From positions 1-8,204 of the forward strand of contig RGVT01000104.1 of assembly GCA_010027105.1 (NCBI GenBank): a stretch of 8,204 nucleotides of DNA. The letters are read 5' to 3'. Each line of letters opens with the position of its first letter. Position 1 is the stretch's first letter. The translations under genes and the position numbers were made by a program. The notes below the pieces were generated by a model, which worked only from the letters and a program-made list of their open reading frames with translations, had not been told where the DNA came from and made no database searches. This document shows positions 5,548 to 8,204 of the stretch, in pieces. This DNA is from Planctomycetia bacterium (lineage in GTDB: Bacteria > Planctomycetota > Planctomycetia > Pirellulales > UBA1268).

Positions 5548-7007
5548 GTGCCGCGGCGGAGGCGGGCGAAGAGGCTGCGGTAGTCGCCGGGCCTCACCGC
5601 CACGATCGACCTGCGCCGCGCTTCGCCGGGATGATCGAGGATGTCTTCCTCGATCACCACCATGTCGGAGTCGTCGGGCTCCGACTGACAGGCTGAAGCC
5701 TGTCCCACGGTCTGACAGGCTGAAGCGTGGGCAGCAGGCTGACAGGCTGGAGCCCGCCCCACGGGCTCGCACGCGTCGAGCTGGCGGGCGAGCGCCGCAC
5801 CCTCGCGGCTGGCCACGTGGCCATGGCCGCTGAAATCCTCCGGGCCCCGCATCATGTAGCGCTCCACGACCCGTTCCTCCTGCTCGAAGTATTCCTCGAA
5901 GGGGTCCTGCGACGCGTCGAACACGAGCTCCACCTCGGGGCCGCACCACGGGTCGGAGTCGTCGGCCGTGAGGGGGGCGCCGCCGGCCGCCGATTCCGCC
6001 ACCTCCACCGCCGCGGCCGCGTCGTCGCCGAACGCGCCGAACTCCACCACACCCGCGCCGTCCCCGAACGCGTCGGCGGCCTCCCCGCGGAACGCATCCG
6101 CGAACTCCTCCGCCGTCTCGGCGTGCTCGTGCCCCGCCGCGGGCGCCGCGGTTTGCGGGCCCCCGTGGGCGAGCACCGCCGGCGACGGGAGCCGCTGGAT
6201 CTCCCCCCAGGCGGCTGCGACGAGGGCCGGCGTGATCCGCTCGAGGCCGGCCTCGCCCGCCATCACGAGGGCGTGGTCGCAGATCTGGTTGACCAGCCGC
6301 GGCACGCCGTCGGCCGCCGAATACACCGCGTCGTCGCAGCCCGGCTCGAACGCGGCGTCCCAGTCGAGCCCCGCGGCCTTCATCTGCGTGCGCACGTAGG
6401 CGGCCGTCTCGGCGTGGTCGAGCGGCTCGAGGTAGTGGCGGGCGCCGATCCGCTGCGCGAAGCTCTCCATCCGGGGGCTGCCGAGGATCTCTTCGAGCTC
6501 GGCCGTGCCCGCGAGCAGGATGTGGACGGCCGGCATCGGCGTCGGGGTGTTCGTGAGCTGCCGCAGCTCCTCGAGGAGCCGGGTGGGGAGCGTGTGGCCC
6601 TCGTCGACGAGCACCACGAGCCCCGAGCCCGTCGCGGCCAGGCCCCGGATCCGCTCCACGATGCCGAGGCGGAGCTCCGCCTCGTCGATGCCGCGGTAGG
6701 GTTCGCCGATCTCCGCGAGGATCGACTGCCACAGCGCCCGCCGCGTGCAGATCCGCGCTCCCGAGAGCAGCGCCACGTCGAAATCCTCGCGGACGCTCTC
6801 GGCCACCTTCCCGAGGAGCAGCGACTTGCCGGTGCCGGGCGGGCCGACGACGAGGCCGATCCCCTCCGCCCGCCGCACCAGCCGGTCGAGCCCGTGGAGC
6901 GCCGCGTCGATGCCCCGTGCCGGGTGGTAGAAGTCGATCCGCGGAGCGGCGAGGAACGGACGGCTCGACGGGTGGCGGCGGGGGGCGATCATCGAGGGCG
7001 GCGGCAT
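5544..7007 (-). CDS. ExeA/GspA-like AAA+ ATPase with acidic C-terminal region
   Basis: A 487-residue protein. FYHPARGIDAALHGLDRLV (26-44) is the typical lead-in to GspA/ExeA-type AAA+ domains. Walker A GPPGTGKS is at 55-62, Walker B LVVLVDEGH at 130-138, sensor-1 region HILLAGTAEL at 162-171, QRIGARHYLEPLDHAETAAYV at 185-205 and the sensor-2 region GVPRLVNQICDHAL at 234-247. ExeA of Aeromonas works with ExeB to assemble the type II secretin, but that protein has a membrane helix and a peptidoglycan-binding domain. Neither is visible here; instead an Ala/Asp/Glu-rich segment (about 290-410) follows. The secretion role is therefore uncertain, and any process needing an ExeA-type ATPase is possible. 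Residues 415-441 are three 9-residue repeats ending in ACQ, encoded by palindromic DNA repeats. The TAG stop (5546-5544) also lies in a repeat copy. ATG 6992 is an alternative start; AGG touches ATG 7007, too close for a normal Shine-Dalgarno. Divergent from trpF. Confidence 0.87.
   Translation of the reverse strand: MPPPSMIAPRRHPSSRPFLAAPRIDFYHPARGIDAALHGLDRLVRRAEGIGLVVGPPGTGKSLLLGKVAESVREDFDVALLSGARICTRRALWQSILAEIGEPYRGIDEAELRLGIVERIRGLAATGSGLVVLVDEGHTLPTRLLEELRQLTNTPTPMPAVHILLAGTAELEEILGSPRMESFAQRIGARHYLEPLDHAETAAYVRTQMKAAGLDWDAAFEPGCDDAVYSAADGVPRLVNQICDHALVMAGEAGLERITPALVAAAWGEIQRLPSPAVLAHGGPQTAAPAAGHEHAETAEEFADAFRGEAADAFGDGAGVVEFGAFGDDAAAAVEVAESAAGGAPLTADDSDPWCGPEVELVFDASQDPFEEYFEQEERVVERYMMRGPEDFSGHGHVASREGAALARQLDACEPVGRAPACQPAAHASACQTVGQASACQSEPDDSDMVVIEEDILDHPGEARRRSIVAVRPGDYRSLFARLRRGT
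5687..5762. repeat. Three in-frame copies of the palindromic repeat inside the ATPase gene
   Basis: Copies begin at 5687, 5714 and 5741, an exact 27-base period. The first, 5687-5708, is an intact palindrome followed by CCAC. The second (5714-5735) and third (5741-5762) keep the left arm GACAGGCT but have diverged right arms (GAAGCGTGGGC and GGAGCCCGCCC). On the minus strand they encode PVGRAPACQ, PAAHASACQ and TVGQASACQ (residues 415-441). Because the period is nine codons, the reading frame is preserved. Confidence 0.9.
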
Positions 7008-7076
7008 CCTGAAGTCAGGGATTCACTCGTCGCGGCGGCCACCGCGACACGAATGATTTCGACCATCGACGGTCGC

Positions 7077-7106
7077 TTCCTGCACCATCTGACGGCCGCG
7101 TAGACT
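7077..7106 (+). promoter_or_regulatory. Candidate trpF promoter
   Basis: In the 146-base gap between the divergent ExeA-like and trpF genes, TAGACT at 7101-7106 is a -10-like hexamer followed by TTTTC, the most AT-rich spot of the gap. TTCCTG at 7077-7082 lies 18 bases upstream. Transcription would begin about 40 bases before ATG 7154. The core CGTAGACT matches the one before the second GT-C gene. No equally good candidate is visible for the ExeA-like gene on the other strand. Inference only. Confidence 0.3.
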
Positions 7107-7153
7107 TTTCTGGTGGAACCGGCCCCGGCCCGTCACCCCGCATTCCCGCACCG

Positions 7154-7876
7154 ATGCTCTTTCGCGTCAAAATCTGCGGCGTCACGACGCCAGCCGACGC
7201 CGCCCTCGCGGCCGCCGCGGGCGCCGACGCGATCGGCCTGAACTTCGTCGCCGGCTCGCCCCGGCGGCTCGAGCCCGAGGAGGCCCGGAGCGTCGCCGCC
7301 GCGGTGCCGGAGGGCGTGCTCACGGTGGGGGTTTTCGCCGGCACGGCCGCCGCCGAGATCCGCCGCATCGCCGCAGCCGTGGGCCTCGACGCCGTGCAGC
7401 TGCACGGGCACCTCTCGGGCGAGGGCCCGGCGGCCGATCCGCCCGAACGCTGCGCCGCGCTCGGCGGGCTCGCGGTCATCCGCGCGGTCCGCATGGAGGC
7501 GGATGCTCCCGGCCGCGACCCGCTCGGCGCCGCGCGGGCCTGGCTCGCCGCGGCCGCCGCGCTCGGCCCTCCCCCCGCGTTCGTGATCGTCGACGCCGCC
7601 GTGCCGCGCGGCACGCCCGCCGGGCACCTGGGCGGCACCGGGGCCACCGTCGACTGGGCGGCGCTGAGCGCCGCGGCCCCGCTCGGCCTGCCGGTGGCCC
7701 TCGCCGGCGGGCTCACTCCGGAAAACGTGGCCGCCGCCATCCACGCCAGCATGGCGGCGGCCGTCGACACGGCGAGCGGCGTCGAAGCGGCGCCCGGCCG
7801 CAAGGACCCCGGCAAACTGAGGGCCTTCGTGACCGCCGCCCGCGAGGCGTTCTCGGCTACTGCCAAACACCACTGA
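7154..7876 (+). CDS. trpF: Phosphoribosylanthranilate isomerase
   Basis: TrpF is a cytoplasmic (beta/alpha)8-barrel enzyme. It converts N-(5-phosphoribosyl)anthranilate to CdRP, the third step of tryptophan synthesis from chorismate. Visible motifs are VKICGVTTPADA (5-16) with the catalytic base Cys8, AIGLNFVAGSPR (26-37), VQLHGHLS (81-88; the family usually has an acidic residue or Asn where His86 stands), FVIVDAAVP (143-151) with the presumed general acid Asp147, HLGGTGATVDW (158-168), LAGGLTPENV (183-192) and VDTASGVEAAPGRKD (204-218). At 240 residues it is longer than the common 200-220; the extra length is Ala/Gly-rich loops around 87-100 and 112-155. ATG 7154 places KICG at its usual distance from the N-terminus. 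No other trp gene is in the window, so the pathway genes appear scattered. ahcY follows 78 bases downstream on the same strand. Confidence 0.95.
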   Translation: MLFRVKICGVTTPADAALAAAAGADAIGLNFVAGSPRRLEPEEARSVAAAVPEGVLTVGVFAGTAAAEIRRIAAAVGLDAVQLHGHLSGEGPAADPPERCAALGGLAVIRAVRMEADAPGRDPLGAARAWLAAAAALGPPPAFVIVDAAVPRGTPAGHLGGTGATVDWAALSAAAPLGLPVALAGGLTPENVAAAIHASMAAAVDTASGVEAAPGRKDPGKLRAFVTAAREAFSATAKHH

Positions 7877-7879
7877 CGG

Positions 7880-7885
7880 TATATC
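7880..7885 (+). promoter_or_regulatory. Possible -10 element for ahcY
   Basis: TATATC lies just past the trpF stop, in a small AT-rich patch (GGTATATCAT) of an otherwise GC-rich gap. It would start a transcript of about 60 leader bases before ahcY. No good -35 is seen at a 16-18 base distance, and co-transcription with trpF is an alternative. Confidence 0.25.
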
Positions 7886-7943
7886 ATGAGGCCGGCGTGG
7901 CTCCCAAGCCGCCGCGCCTGTTCCAGGCTGGCCGTCAATCTTC

Positions 7944-7950
7944 AGGAGGT
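7944..7950 (+). promoter_or_regulatory. Strong Shine-Dalgarno for ahcY
   Basis: AGGAGGT lies four bases before the GTG at 7955. It is the only strong ribosome binding site in the window, and it decides a GTG start for a gene that lacks an ATG at the expected N-terminus. Confidence 0.75.
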
Positions 7951-7954
7951 TCCC

Positions 7955-8204
7955 GTGGCCCACGTCGAAACCCGTCTGCCGTACAAGGTCGCCGATCTCT
8001 CGCTCGCAGAGTGGGGCCGCAAGGAGATCATGCTGGCGGAGAACGAGATGCCCGGCCTGATGGCGCTCCGCGAGAAGTACGGCCGCTCGAAGCCGCTCGC
8101 CGGGGCCCGCATCGCCGGCTGCCTCCACATGACGATCCAGACGGCCGTGCTCATCGAGACGCTCAAGGAACTGGGCGCCGAGGTCACATGGAGCAGCTGC
8201 AACA
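7955..8204 (+). CDS. ahcY: Adenosylhomocysteinase, 5' part only
   Basis: The first 83 codons, from GTG 7955 to the right edge, read as the N-terminus of S-adenosyl-L-homocysteine hydrolase. This NAD-dependent enzyme splits the methylation by-product S-adenosylhomocysteine into adenosine and homocysteine. Diagnostic motifs are YKVADLSLAEWGRKEIMLAE (10-29), ENEMPGLMALREKYG (29-43), KPLAGARIAGCLHMTIQTAV (46-65; His58, Thr60 and Gln62 belong to the substrate-binding loop) and LIETLKELGAEVTWSSCN (66-83). The strong AGGAGGT upstream supports the GTG start, and the length before YKVADL suits the family. The NAD-binding domain and remaining catalytic residues lie beyond the window. A role in the methyl cycle is well established for the family. 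Confidence 0.95.
   Translation, partial: MAHVETRLPYKVADLSLAEWGRKEIMLAENEMPGLMALREKYGRSKPLAGARIAGCLHMTIQTAVLIETLKELGAEVTWSSCN

Noticed and set aside
5440..5762. CRISPR array
   Set aside because: The repeats are short palindromes in mixed orientation, some truncated, without unique spacers of constant length, and part of them is coding sequence.
5727..7103. A 458-codon plus-strand frame opposite the ATPase gene
   Set aside because: It is the antisense of an ExeA-like protein with intact Walker motifs, and its translation is basic low-complexity sequence.
7877..7954. S-adenosylhomocysteine riboswitch before ahcY
   Set aside because: The 78-base leader shows none of the conserved SAH-riboswitch core that I could recognise, and the only pairing seen is a 4-base GGCT/AGCC hairpin.
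7015..8128. Long minus-strand frames opposite trpF and ahcY
   Set aside because: Both lie antisense to well-supported enzymes and are Ala/Arg/Gly-rich without motifs.

Overview
The window is very GC-rich, tightly packed bacterial chromosome. It most resembles a planctomycete, probably of the Pirellulales type. The reasons are a GspA/ExeA-like ATPase, tandem membrane glycosyltransferases with tetratricopeptide (TPR) tails, weak or absent Shine-Dalgarno sites at most starts, and many copies of a GACAGGCT..AGCCTGTC palindrome that I recall as abundant in planctomycete genomes. That assignment is from memory of gene style, not from a search.

Layout from left to right: (1) the N-terminal part of a GT9 (heptosyltransferase-like) glycosyltransferase on the minus strand, running off the left edge; (2) divergent from it, a plus-strand GT-C membrane glycosyltransferase of the TMTC/PMT type with a C-terminal TPR tail, broken by a frameshift near 1095-1105; (3) 47 bases downstream, an intact 732-residue paralogue of the same type; (4) convergent to that, a minus-strand GT2 enzyme that reads as a polyprenol-phosphate mannose synthase; (5) a 107-base gap made almost entirely of palindromic repeats; (6) a minus-strand ExeA/GspA-like AAA+ ATPase, whose C-terminal region carries three more repeat copies in frame and whose stop codon lies inside a repeat; (7) divergent from it, trpF (phosphoribosylanthranilate isomerase); (8) the start of ahcY (adenosylhomocysteinase), running off the right edge.

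The left 5.4 kb looks like a glycosylation neighbourhood. The GT2 enzyme would make a polyprenyl-phosphate sugar, probably mannose, and the GT-C proteins are the class of membrane enzyme that uses such donors, possibly on proteins. The GT9 enzyme uses nucleotide sugars and usually acts on lipopolysaccharide-type glycans. The right part is housekeeping: tryptophan biosynthesis and the methyl cycle. The most unusual element is the palindromic repeat family, which fills one intergenic gap, has expanded with a 27-base (9-codon) period inside a coding region, and supplies a stop codon. No RNA genes, CRISPR array, insertion sequence or clear intrinsic terminator could be supported.
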